A DNA stretch of 28,508 nt from Perlabentimonas sp046542995 (GTDB lineage: Bacteria; Bacteroidota; Bacteroidia; Bacteroidales; Tenuifilaceae), in contig JBKHAH010000041.1 of assembly GCA_046542995.1 (NCBI GenBank), positions 1 to 28,508 of the forward strand. Reading direction: 5' to 3'. Numbering within the stretch: position 1 is the stretch's first letter; every line of letters begins with the position of its first letter. This document shows positions 14,033-22,338 of this stretch, piece after piece. The notes under the pieces are model-generated. The model did not search any database, had not been told where the DNA came from, and saw only the letters and a list, made by a program, of their open reading frames with translations. The position numbers were made by a program, and so were the translations under genes.

Positions 14033-15724
14033 TTAAGCAATTCTCTCTATCCCATTGGCTGTTTTAATGCTTCTGGTTCTTCTAACCATTCTCCTAATTT
14101 CTCTATTACGCCCTATTGAATCTTTGGTTTTGTATGGTCGTCCGTGTTCAAGATGCACACAGGTTGCAGAATATCTAATTTGTTTAGACTTAAGTCCTAA
14201 ATTCCTTAATCTCTGTCCAAACTCCCTATCTTGACCACCATATTGAAGATCCTCGTTAAAACCATTCACGGCAATAAAATCATCCTTCCATCCGGAGGCA
14301 TTCCCTCCGTTCCAAGTAGCTTTGGCGGTTGTAATAAAATTCATGAAAGCACTAAAACATTTATTTCTAAGTAGCTTCGTGCTCCTAAACTTCATTTTCA
14401 AGCCATTCTCCAAAAGCCACCTCCTTTCAAAAACTACCTGCGATTTAACAATCTCCTCATTAACCATTCTGCTTAGCTCTAGTGGTAGCCTAACTGCTCC
14501 TCCCGATAGGAAATAGCCCTTATTAGCCCTGCGGATATGCGTTTCAACAAAATCGTTTCGGGGGATACAGTCACCATCGGTAAAAATTAGGTACTCCCCC
14601 TTTGCTGCTTTAATCGCTCTATTTAGGATTGTGCACTTTCGATACCCCTCATCCGGATGCCAAACATGGTTAATGCTTAACTTTGAATTGCTAACAAACT
14701 CGCTTATTATCACTTTAGTTTTTGAATCGGAACCATCATCGGCAATAACAATCTCAAAATTGTTAAATCTTTGCACCTCAAACCCCCATAGTACTTTCCT
14801 TAACCATTCGGGTTGATTATATGTAGTTATAACAACTGAAACAGGATAGGAGAAACGTAATTTATCTTTGCTTAAATACTCGTTATCCTCTAAAACATTA
14901 CCTGCCTTAGAAAAATTCCAGCCCTCATTAGCAATCCTAACTCTTGTATCTACTAACTTCTGATTTTCTTTCTGCATTCTATTCAACTTCCACAATTTGG
15001 CATATTTCAGGAAGCATAAATATGCCAGATTTAAGCTGGCTATGAAACCCATGTAACCCTCAAGAAAACCTGCTTTAATTATGTATGAATGAATAAATCG
15101 CCAAAGGGGACGAAAAGCAACCTTCCCGACCCCTGCTTTAATACCTAGTTTATAATACTCCTTAGATGATATGGTACTAAAGTGGTTTATCTTTGCGATA
15201 TGCTCTTCAATTGTATCGTAAACCCAGTGTAATAAATCTCCTTTGAGGGAGCCTACCTTTGCACTAGCATCCATCTCGAAACGATCATGGGGATTAATTC
15301 CTCCCCATTGCCCCTTTCTTCTATCAAAAAGCCTTAATTTTCTTTCGGGGTAGAGACTGGTATGGTACATCCATTGCCCGCAATAGTTGTTAAGCCTGTT
15401 GCATTTGTAACCATCAAATTTCCAACTAATTTTTGCTTTAAGTATAGAGTTTCTAAGCTCGATTGACAGGGCTTCGTCCGCATCTAAAGAAAGAATATAA
15501 TTGTATTGTGCTTGTTTAATTGCAAAGTTCTTCTGTTCTTTGTATCCTAAAAATTCTTGCTCAATAAACTTAACCCCTAATTTTCTGCAAATATCTCGAG
15601 TTCTATCTGTAGATAGGGAATCAACAACTACAACTTCATCAACAACATCTTTAACAGAATTAATACACTGTTCTATATAGCGCTCCTCATTATAGGTTAT
15701 AATTACTGCTGAAATTTTATGCAT
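14033..15724 (-). CDS. Two-domain glycosyltransferase (WaaE/KdtX-like plus GT2)
   Basis: 563 aa with two complete GT2 catalytic domains. The N-terminal one (about 1-245) is like WaaE/KdtX of lipopolysaccharide core synthesis: SAVIITYNEERYIEQC, then DSLSTDRTRDIC, the DXD-like SLDADEA at about 80, and a trailing membrane-associated segment. The C-terminal one (about 290-555) begins VSVVITTYNQPEWL, with DEGYRKCTILNRAI and TDGDCIPRNDF, and ends with GWKDDFIAVNGFNEDLQYGGQD, the Glyco_transf_7C signature. The start was taken at ATG 15724; the in-frame TTG upstream is weak. A fusion could transfer two successive sugars to one acceptor. It lies 41 nt behind dapD and just before the smaller GT2 gene. 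Confidence 0.88.
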   Translation of the reverse strand: MHKISAVIITYNEERYIEQCINSVKDVVDEVVVVDSLSTDRTRDICRKLGVKFIEQEFLGYKEQKNFAIKQAQYNYILSLDADEALSIELRNSILKAKISWKFDGYKCNRLNNYCGQWMYHTSLYPERKLRLFDRRKGQWGGINPHDRFEMDASAKVGSLKGDLLHWVYDTIEEHIAKINHFSTISSKEYYKLGIKAGVGKVAFRPLWRFIHSYIIKAGFLEGYMGFIASLNLAYLCFLKYAKLWKLNRMQKENQKLVDTRVRIANEGWNFSKAGNVLEDNEYLSKDKLRFSYPVSVVITTYNQPEWLRKVLWGFEVQRFNNFEIVIADDGSDSKTKVIISEFVSNSKLSINHVWHPDEGYRKCTILNRAIKAAKGEYLIFTDGDCIPRNDFVETHIRRANKGYFLSGGAVRLPLELSRMVNEEIVKSQVVFERRWLLENGLKMKFRSTKLLRNKCFSAFMNFITTAKATWNGGNASGWKDDFIAVNGFNEDLQYGGQDREFGQRLRNLGLKSKQIRYSATCVHLEHGRPYKTKDSIGRNREIRRMVRRTRSIKTANGIERIA

Positions 15725-15765
15725 ACAACAATTTTTTAATAGCAAAGATTTTAGGGTAATAGCTA

Positions 15766-16581
15766 TTATACTACAACATTAAACTCTCTTAAAGCATCAT
15801 TAAGTGATGTTTTAAGGTTGGTTGATTCTTTGCGCTCTCCAATAATAAGTGCGCAGGGAACCTGATATTCACCCGCTGCGAAAGTTTTAGTGTAAGAACC
15901 AGGTATAACTACTGAGCGTGGAGGCACCTCACCCACAAGTTCCTTTGGAGATGGGCCTGTAACATCAATTATTTTGGTTGACTTTGTTACTACAACATTT
16001 GCTCCAAGTACAGCCTCTCTCCCAATTTTAACTCCCTCAACAACAATACACCTTGAGCCAATAAAGCAACCGTCCTCAATAATTACAGGCGCTGCTTGCA
16101 AAGGCTCTAAAACTCCACCAATACCAACACCACCTGAAAGATGAACATTTTTCCCTATCTGAGCACAGGAACCTACGGTAGCCCATGTGTCAACCATAGT
16201 TCCCTCATCAACATATGCTCCAATATTAACATACGATGGCATCATTACTACACCTCTGGCTACAAATGAGCCATAACGGGCAATTGCATGTGGCACAACC
16301 CTGACACCCAACTTTTCGTAATTCTTTTTTAATGGTATCTTATCGTGAAACTCGAATGGCCCCACTTCTATAATCTCCATCTTTCGAGAAGGAAAATACA
16401 AAACCACAGCTTTTTTCACCCATTCATTTACAATCCACCCATCTGCAGTTGGTTCAGCAACTCTTATATTTCCATTATCCAGCAGTTTTATTGTTTCTTC
16501 AACGGCTCTAATTGCTGCATCTTTAGTTCTGCTACTTTTATCCTCCCAAGCCAATTCAACTGCTCGTTTTAACTCTTCCAT
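15766..16581 (-). CDS. dapD: 2,3,4,5-tetrahydropyridine-2,6-dicarboxylate N-succinyltransferase
   Basis: 271 aa from ATG 16581, the typical DapD length; the extra 28 upstream residues of the open frame are not conserved and include the promoter. The N-terminal helical domain (MEELKRAVELAWED) is followed by the left-handed beta-helix built of hexapeptide repeats (VNIGAYVDEGTMVDTWATVG, then IGKNVHLSGGVGIGGVLEP) and a C-terminal VGEVPPRSVVIPGSYTK stretch. It catalyses succinylation of tetrahydrodipicolinate in the lysine and diaminopimelate pathway; the product feeds peptidoglycan. Its placement as first gene ahead of two glycosyltransferase genes is not a metabolic pairing I would expect. Confidence 0.97.
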   Translation of the reverse strand: MEELKRAVELAWEDKSSRTKDAAIRAVEETIKLLDNGNIRVAEPTADGWIVNEWVKKAVVLYFPSRKMEIIEVGPFEFHDKIPLKKNYEKLGVRVVPHAIARYGSFVARGVVMMPSYVNIGAYVDEGTMVDTWATVGSCAQIGKNVHLSGGVGIGGVLEPLQAAPVIIEDGCFIGSRCIVVEGVKIGREAVLGANVVVTKSTKIIDVTGPSPKELVGEVPPRSVVIPGSYTKTFAAGEYQVPCALIIGERKESTNLKTSLNDALREFNVVV

Positions 16582-16619
16582 TATTCTATAAAATTGATTA
16601 TCATATTCTAAATTCAAGC

Positions 16620-16627
16620 CAAAAGTA
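16620..16627 (-). promoter_or_regulatory. -7 box of the dapD unit
   Basis: TACTTTTG on the minus strand is an exact TAnnTTTG match, 38 nt before the ATG of dapD. The nearest TTTG upstream is 31 nt away, too far for a classical -33 element. Confidence 0.45.
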
Positions 16628-16761
16628 GCTGTTTTTTCTTTAGTAATAAAAATGATTACAAACACATGAACGATTCATTTAACATAAGCATTATGTCTTA
16701 TAAATTTCAAACAAAAAAATATGTTTCTTTTGTATTAAGATAATATCAACAAAACTTTTAT

Positions 16762-16769
16762 TATTTTTG
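16762..16769 (+). promoter_or_regulatory. -7 box of the polysaccharide locus
   Basis: TATTTTTG matches TAnnTTTG and lies about 120 nt before the exporter start codon. A TTTG occurs at 16729-16732, but with a 29-nt spacer that is longer than usual. If used, the locus has a long untranslated leader. Confidence 0.4.
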
Positions 16770-16888
16770 CATTTTCTTAATATTCTTCAGTTATTGAGTT
16801 CCTTATCACTGTGACTGACGTGGCGAAGCTGTATCTAATTTATAAATTACAATAATCTTCTGATTAGTTCAATCCTTAAATAATTGTT

Positions 16889-19330
16889 ATGAAGAAAGCG
16901 CTTAGGTTTTTGCATATAGTAATATTTGCTCTTAGCTTATCAGGCTTAACGTCAAACGCTCAACAAATTGATGTTGGAAGTTATGACTTTAAAAGCATAA
17001 ATGTTGATAACCTTACCGATGATCAAGTACGTCAGTTTCTCAGTCGGGCACAAACTACTGGCATGTCAATGCAGGAGTTAGAAGCCGAGGCCATATCAAG
17101 GGGGATGCCATACGATGAGATTATGAAACTTAGAGAAAGAATAGCAACAATAGATTCAGGTGTAACAGAACAAACAAAAAAAGATAGCCAGCAGCCCCTT
17201 AGAGAAACCACATCAGAAATTGACAAAAAAAGTTTTGAAGAGAAACCCCCTGTCCAAAAAGATAGCATCACCATTTTTGGTCATAATCTGTTTAAAAGAA
17301 CTTTTTTAACTTTTGAGCCCAATTTAAACATTCCAACCCCACCTGACTACCAAATAGGACCTGGTGACGAAATAGTAATTGAGGTCTGGGGTGCCTCGCA
17401 ACAATCTGCCAGGCTTTCTGTTTCTCCCGAAGGGCAAATAACAATCCCAAATCTAGGGCCAGTTCAGGTATCGGGACAAACAGTTAAAAAAGCATCAGAA
17501 TTAATTATTAACAGGCTCTCTTCCATCTACGCCGGGCTTAAAGGACCCAACCCAAACACTTTTGCCCAGATCTCTCTAGGCAATATTAGGAGTATTAACG
17601 TAACTGTTGCCGGTGATGCATTTCTCCCTGGAACCTATACGCTGCCCGCTTTTGCAACAGCTTTTAATGCCCTGTATTTTGCAGGAGGACCCAGCGAAAG
17701 CGGAACTTTCAGGGAGATTAAGGTTTTTAGAAACGATGAGGAAATAGCAACAATAGACCTATACGACTTTCTAATAAAGGGAAAATCTTTTAAACGCATT
17801 CGGCTTCAAAACAATGATCTTATTTTTATTGAGCCATTTAAAAACAAGACAAAAATTACTGGTGAGGTTATTAGACCCGCAATTTACGAAATGAGGAAGC
17901 AAGAGACCCTTGATGATTTAATTAACTACACTGGCGGTCTCACCTCTGAAGCATATAGCAAGCAGCTGGTTGTAAGCAGAAAAACGGATAAAGAACGAGA
18001 ACTCCTTAACGTTCCCTCAGAACTTTTCTCATCTTTTTTACTAGAAAATGGCGATGAGATAAAAGTTGGAGAAATACTTGACAGATACGAAAACAGGGTG
18101 ACCATTAAAGGAGCGGTTTTCAGAGAGGGAGAATACGCCTTAACCGACAACATGACCCTTAGCGACTTAATTAAAAAAGCCGAGGGGTTGAGAGAGGATG
18201 CATTTACCCATAGAGCAGCAATCTATCGTTTACAAGATAACCTAAAACTAGAGGTTATTGATGTAAACTTAGAGGATATTCTTAGTAATGATTCTGAAGG
18301 GATAATGCTAAAAAGAGAAGATTTGGTTTATATTAGTTCGATTCTTGAACTACAACAAAAGCAGTCAGTAAGGGTTGTAGGAGAGGTTCAAAAGCCTGGC
18401 AAATATCCTTACGCAGACAGAATTACCTTAGGAGAAATTGTAAGAAAAGCTGGGGGTTTAAAGGATGCAGCATCTTTAGCCCGTGTAGAAGTTGCAAGAA
18501 GTGTAAAGGACAGAAATTCTACAGCATCAGATAATAAAATGTCTGAAGTTTTCACTTTCCCTCTTGACGAAAATCTGTCACTAACAGATCAAGCATCCTC
18601 ATTCGAGTTAGAACCCTTTGACATGATTTTTATAAGGCGCTCACCCGGATACTCAGACCAGATACTTGTTGAAGCAAAAGGGGAAGTTGTTTTCCCTGGA
18701 AACTACGCCATTATCAAAAAGAATGAGCGAATCTCTGACCTTATTAGTCGTGCCGGCGGAATAACTGCAGAAGGTTACCTGCCAGGTGCAACGTTGCTTA
18801 GAAAATTAGATGATGAGCAGAAAGAAAAAATTCAGAAAATTGACTCTTTAAGGATTGATGACTCCGAGCTGAATTTAAACGAATCATACAGCAACTACCA
18901 ACCCATTGGAATTGATCTGGAACACATAATGAAAAACCCACACAGCTCAGAGGATCTGTTCTTAATGGAGGGGGATATCATTAAAATACCACAAGAACTT
19001 CAAACAGTAAGACTTAATGGCGCTGTACTCAATCCTGTTATAACTCGTTACCAAAAGAATAGAGGGGTAAGAAACTACGTGTCGAGTGCCGGAGGATTTG
19101 CGGAAAACGCAAAAAAATCAAAGGTTTTTGTAATATACCCTAACGGTTCGGTTGACAGGACAAGGAACTACATCCTATTTAAGTCCTACCCAAAGGTTGA
19201 GCCCGGAGCAGAAATAATAGTACCAGAAAAACCGCCAAAAAAGGAAAGAACCGTTCAGGAAACCCTGTCAATTGGTTCAACACTATCATCCATAGCGCTG
19301 GTTATTGTTACAATAATTGGGCAACTATAA
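16889..19330 (+). CDS. Wza-like polysaccharide export protein with multiple SLBB domains
   Basis: 813 aa. A signal peptide ends near SNAQ (about residue 25), with no lipobox cysteine, unlike E. coli Wza. A helical linker leads to the polysaccharide-export (PES) domain at about 150-220 (PDYQIGPGDEIVIEVWG). About six SLBB-type repeats follow, beginning near residues 236, 321, 404, 494, 594 and 707, each with the V-x-GxV-x-xPGxY and AGG pattern. The last 20 residues are a hydrophobic C-terminal segment (LSSIALVIVTIIGQL). Classical Wza has fewer SLBB repeats and about 380 aa, so this is the long Bacteroidota type. It is expected to form the periplasmic and outer-membrane conduit for the polymer. 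First gene of the plus-strand locus; ugd follows 50 nt later. Confidence 0.92.
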   Translation: MKKALRFLHIVIFALSLSGLTSNAQQIDVGSYDFKSINVDNLTDDQVRQFLSRAQTTGMSMQELEAEAISRGMPYDEIMKLRERIATIDSGVTEQTKKDSQQPLRETTSEIDKKSFEEKPPVQKDSITIFGHNLFKRTFLTFEPNLNIPTPPDYQIGPGDEIVIEVWGASQQSARLSVSPEGQITIPNLGPVQVSGQTVKKASELIINRLSSIYAGLKGPNPNTFAQISLGNIRSINVTVAGDAFLPGTYTLPAFATAFNALYFAGGPSESGTFREIKVFRNDEEIATIDLYDFLIKGKSFKRIRLQNNDLIFIEPFKNKTKITGEVIRPAIYEMRKQETLDDLINYTGGLTSEAYSKQLVVSRKTDKERELLNVPSELFSSFLLENGDEIKVGEILDRYENRVTIKGAVFREGEYALTDNMTLSDLIKKAEGLREDAFTHRAAIYRLQDNLKLEVIDVNLEDILSNDSEGIMLKREDLVYISSILELQQKQSVRVVGEVQKPGKYPYADRITLGEIVRKAGGLKDAASLARVEVARSVKDRNSTASDNKMSEVFTFPLDENLSLTDQASSFELEPFDMIFIRRSPGYSDQILVEAKGEVVFPGNYAIIKKNERISDLISRAGGITAEGYLPGATLLRKLDDEQKEKIQKIDSLRIDDSELNLNESYSNYQPIGIDLEHIMKNPHSSEDLFLMEGDIIKIPQELQTVRLNGAVLNPVITRYQKNRGVRNYVSSAGGFAENAKKSKVFVIYPNGSVDRTRNYILFKSYPKVEPGAEIIVPEKPPKKERTVQETLSIGSTLSSIALVIVTIIGQL

Positions 19331-19380
19331 CTCAAATAAATTGCTTAATATTGAATTCTCTTTAGAATAGTTTTCCGAAA

Positions 19381-20784
19381 ATGAAGGTAAAAAACATTTG
19401 CTGTATAGGAGCAGGATACGTAGGAGGCCCTACAATGGCTGTTATTGCTCAAGAATGCCCTGAAATAAAAGTTAACGTAGTGGACATTAACCCACAGCGA
19501 ATTGCCCAATGGAACGATGACAATCTGGAGAACCTACCCATTTATGAACCGGGTTTAAAAGAGGTGGTTGCCAAAACTCGTGGTAAAAATCTCTTTTTCT
19601 CAACTGACATTGAAAAGGGCATTAGAGAGGCAGAAATGATCTTTATATCTGTTAATACCCCTACAAAAACTTACGGGAAAGGGAAGGGCATGGCTGCCGA
19701 TTTAAAATTTGTTGAACTCTGCGCACGCCAAATTGCCAAGGTTGCAACAGAGGATAAGATTGTGGTGGAAAAATCAACCCTCCCAGTACGAACCGCTCAG
19801 GCTATAAAATCTATCCTGTCAAATACAGGTAACGGAATTAAGTTTCAGGTGCTTTCAAACCCAGAGTTTTTAGCCGAAGGAACTGCCATAAACGACCTGC
19901 TTCACGGTGATAGGGTGCTTATTGGAGGGGATCAACATCTACCCGAAGGGAAAGCAGCCATGGATGCTCTTGCTGATATTTATGCTCACTGGATGCCCAG
20001 AGATAGAGTATTGCTAACCAACGTTTGGTCATCGGAACTATCAAAATTGGTGGCTAATGCCTTCCTTGCACAAAGGGTTTCCTCAATAAACGCAATTAGT
20101 GCTCTTTGCGAATCAACCGAGGCTGATATTGACGAGGTAGGCAGAGCAATAGGCTCAGATAGCCGAATTGGCCCTAAGTTTCTAAAATCATCAGTAGGGT
20201 TTGGCGGATCCTGTTTCCAAAAAGACATACTAAACCTTGTATATATATGTAGAAGCCTTGGGTTAAAAGAGGTAGCAGACTATTGGGAGCAGGTTATCAT
20301 TATGAATGATTACCAGAAACGAAGATTTGCCGACAAGATAATAAGCACGCTTTACAATACGGTTTCGGGCAAAAAGATTGCCTTTTTAGGATGGGCTTTC
20401 AAAAAGGATACTAATGACACAAGAGAATCAGCTGCCATATATGTGGCTGATCAACTATTAGATGATAAAGCACAGATACACGTTTACGACCCTAAAGTTA
20501 ACCCAAAGCAAATTTACGCAGATCTTGATTATCTTAACTCCCGATCACAAGAAGAGAATGAAGAGCTGCTGAAAGTTGAGGATACCCCGTACAATGCAAT
20601 ACAAGATGCGCATGCCATTGCGGTGCTAACGGAGTGGGACGAGTTTAAATCGTACGACTGGGAGAAGATCTATGCATCCATGAAAAAACCTGCCTGCATT
20701 TTTGACGGGCGCAACATTCTTGATCACGAGAAGCTGATAAAAATTGGGTTCGTTGTAAGGGCAATAGGAAAGAGTTTTAACTAG
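19381..20784 (+). CDS. ugd: UDP-glucose 6-dehydrogenase
   Basis: 467 aa, the longer class that resembles the eukaryotic enzyme more than the roughly 390-aa E. coli type. The N-terminal Rossmann motif GAGYVGGP is at residues 10-17. The substrate region has VEKSTLPVRTAQ, the NPEFLAEGTAI block and WSSELSKLVANAFLAQR. The catalytic cysteine lies in GFGGSCFQKD (Cys278). The C-terminal NAD-domain part includes FLGWAFKKDTNDTRES. It oxidises UDP-glucose to UDP-glucuronate with two NAD+. In this locus it would supply glucuronate or its derivatives to the exported polymer. It sits between the exporter gene and a broken IVP-type gene. It was recognised from family motifs with high certainty. Confidence 0.97.
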   Translation: MKVKNICCIGAGYVGGPTMAVIAQECPEIKVNVVDINPQRIAQWNDDNLENLPIYEPGLKEVVAKTRGKNLFFSTDIEKGIREAEMIFISVNTPTKTYGKGKGMAADLKFVELCARQIAKVATEDKIVVEKSTLPVRTAQAIKSILSNTGNGIKFQVLSNPEFLAEGTAINDLLHGDRVLIGGDQHLPEGKAAMDALADIYAHWMPRDRVLLTNVWSSELSKLVANAFLAQRVSSINAISALCESTEADIDEVGRAIGSDSRIGPKFLKSSVGFGGSCFQKDILNLVYICRSLGLKEVADYWEQVIIMNDYQKRRFADKIISTLYNTVSGKKIAFLGWAFKKDTNDTRESAAIYVADQLLDDKAQIHVYDPKVNPKQIYADLDYLNSRSQEENEELLKVEDTPYNAIQDAHAIAVLTEWDEFKSYDWEKIYASMKKPACIFDGRNILDHEKLIKIGFVVRAIGKSFN

Positions 20785-20853
20785 TTAATTGAAAACAATT
20801 AGCGACTAGCGCTTTGTTATTTGCCTTTGGTTTTTAGGTAAATCCAACAACTA

Positions 20854-21159
20854 GTGATAAACTTCCGAAACTTTGAAATTTGGAATAATGCTATAAGATT
20901 AGCAAAAGATATCTATTTACATACAAGCCAACTAGCAATTACGGAAAAATACGGTTTAATATCTAAAATGCAACGAGGGGCAGTATCAATATCATCAAAT
21001 GCTGCCTAAGGGGCATCCTTCGAATTAAAAACACAACTAATTATTACCAAAGAAATTGGTTGTATGGCAGATGAAAAACTGAATACACAACTCAAATACT
21101 TAAATACGTTACAAAAACAAATAAATTCACTCGTTACAAAAATCAGAAAATCAATTTAA
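20854..21159 (+). pseudogene. Degenerate four-helix-bundle (23S rRNA IVP-type) gene
   Basis: Reading from GTG 20854 in one frame gives VINFRNFEIWNNAIRLAKD, then EKYGLISKMQRGAVSISSN, a TAA at 21007-21009, and on to a final TAA at 21159: 102 codons against about 120 in the family. The conserved family block around NIAEG is here NAA-stop-GAS, so the stop replaces the Glu codon (GAA to TAA). The following stretch, normally R-x-S-x-KEF-x-x-FL-x-x-x-GS, is missing in frame, and the sequence resumes at FELKTQLIITKEIG. A GTG stands where ATG is usual. The family forms pentameric four-helix bundles encoded in 23S rRNA intervening sequences and as free genes. It lies between ugd and wzz within repeat-rich flanks. 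Confidence 0.82.
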
Positions 21160-21207
21160 CTATTAGCTTTTAGCCAATAGCCAAAAGTTAATATCAATAG
21201 CCAAAAG
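21160..21207 (+). repeat. Direct and inverted repeats between the IVP remnant and wzz
   Basis: CAATAGCCAAAAG occurs at 21175-21187 and again at 21195-21207, a 13-bp direct repeat with a 20-bp period that ends one base before the wzz ATG. The same stretch can fold as CTATTAGC/GCCAATAG (21160-21167/21173-21180) or as CTTTTAGC/GCCAAAAG (about 21167-21187), each with one mismatch, and these exclude one another. Confidence 0.65.
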
Positions 21208-21208
21208 C

Positions 21209-22336
21209 ATGAACAATCAAAATTCAAAACCCAATACCTCTAGCGAGATAGATCTTATCGAAATAATTCGCCATCTTTGGAGCGGCAGAAAGTTAATACT
21301 TAAGATTACCGGCGCTTTCTTTGTTCTTGGTCTTATTATAGCTCTTACGAGTCCTAAGCAGTACAGCGTTGAAACCAAGCTGCTTCCTGAAACAAAATCT
21401 AACGACTTAGGGGGAGCCTCTGCATTATTGAGTCAGTTCAGCGGACTAGGTGGTTTTGCCCTGCCCATGGGAGAGGGAGCTGATGCCATTGGTCCCATGC
21501 TCTACCCTGATGTTCTTGAAAGCACCCCATTCTTTTTGGAATTACTAGAATATAAGGTTACCCTCAAAACAGATAATAAGTCTATAGATATAACAGTTTT
21601 TGAGTACTTAAACGAACACTTCAAGGGTTCCTTGCTTGGCGGAGTAAAAAAATACACCATTGGCCTCCCATGGACAATCTCGAATTGGATTAGAGGGAAG
21701 GGAGAAATTAATGAAGAAAAACTTGACTTAATGCATGCGCAACTGACCAGAATGACAAAAGAACAATTTGAGACAATAGAAGATATACAAGACAAAATTA
21801 GCGCCTCAATCGATCAGAAAAATGGTGTAATAAGTGTTTCTGCAGAATTTGATGATCCATTTATTACTGCTCAAATAGCAGACTTTGCTGTTAATTACTT
21901 ATCAAACTACATCACTGAGTATCGTATAGAAAAAGCTAAAGATGATCTTCTTTTTATTGAAGATCTCCATGAAGAAAAGAAGAAAGAATACATCCACGCA
22001 CAGAAAGAACTTGCAGTTTTTAAAGATGCCAATAGAAATGTGCAATCTGCTGAAGCCAAAACTAAAGAGGAGCATCTTAAAAATAAATATACTATTGCAT
22101 TTAATGTATATAATGGCCTTGCTCAGCAACTAGAGCAGGCTCGAATCAAAGTGCAGGAAGAAACACCAGTAATCAAAATGCTTGAACCTGTGAGCGTGCC
22201 TGTGAAGAGGAGTAAGCCAAGAAGAGCATTAATATTATTTCTCGCAACCTTCCTAGGAGGCTTCGTTGGTGTTGGCACCCTTATTGTTAAGCATATAGTT
22301 AATTCGATTAGGAAGAATTTACAAAAACAAAATTAG
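21209..22336 (+). CDS. Wzz-like polysaccharide chain-length determinant
   Basis: 375 aa with the Wzz/PCP topology. There is a short cytoplasmic start with IDLIEIIRHLWSGRK and a first membrane helix at about 31-50 (ITGAFFVLGLIIALTSP). A large periplasmic domain follows, including a glycine-rich segment (GGASALLSQFSGLGG) and a long coiled coil at about 235-305. The proline-containing stretch PVSVPVKRSKPRRA precedes the second membrane helix at about 343-365. There is no C-terminal kinase domain, so it is a PCP-1/2 type without BY-kinase. It sets polymer length and contacts the Wza-like conduit. The pseB start codon follows 2 nt after its stop, which joins it to the pseudaminic acid genes in one transcript. 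Confidence 0.88.
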   Translation: MNNQNSKPNTSSEIDLIEIIRHLWSGRKLILKITGAFFVLGLIIALTSPKQYSVETKLLPETKSNDLGGASALLSQFSGLGGFALPMGEGADAIGPMLYPDVLESTPFFLELLEYKVTLKTDNKSIDITVFEYLNEHFKGSLLGGVKKYTIGLPWTISNWIRGKGEINEEKLDLMHAQLTRMTKEQFETIEDIQDKISASIDQKNGVISVSAEFDDPFITAQIADFAVNYLSNYITEYRIEKAKDDLLFIEDLHEEKKKEYIHAQKELAVFKDANRNVQSAEAKTKEEHLKNKYTIAFNVYNGLAQQLEQARIKVQEETPVIKMLEPVSVPVKRSKPRRALILFLATFLGGFVGVGTLIVKHIVNSIRKNLQKQN

Positions 22337-22338
22337 AG

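Larger units (their letters stand above)
16582..16888. promoter_or_regulatory. Divergent intergenic region between dapD and the polysaccharide locus
   Basis: 307 bp without a gene. It contains the minus-strand box for dapD (16620-16627) and a plus-strand box for the exporter gene (16762-16769). Downstream of the latter lies a possible leader of about 110 nt with no strong hairpin and no recognisable ops/JUMPstart element. Confidence 0.5.

Noticed and set aside
16582..16665. 28-residue extension of the dapD frame from a GTG start
   Set aside because: It contains the TACTTTTG promoter box, and DapD proteins normally start at MEELK-type sequence, here ATG 16581.
16800..16850. Possible JUMPstart/ops element before the polysaccharide locus
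   Set aside because: The sequence GTGGCGAAGCTG only loosely recalls the ops core GGCGGTAGC, and no RfaH/UpxY-like gene is in the window.
20784..20802. TAATTG/CAATTA hairpin after ugd as a terminator
   Set aside because: Six AT-rich pairs, not followed by T residues; not convincing as a terminator.
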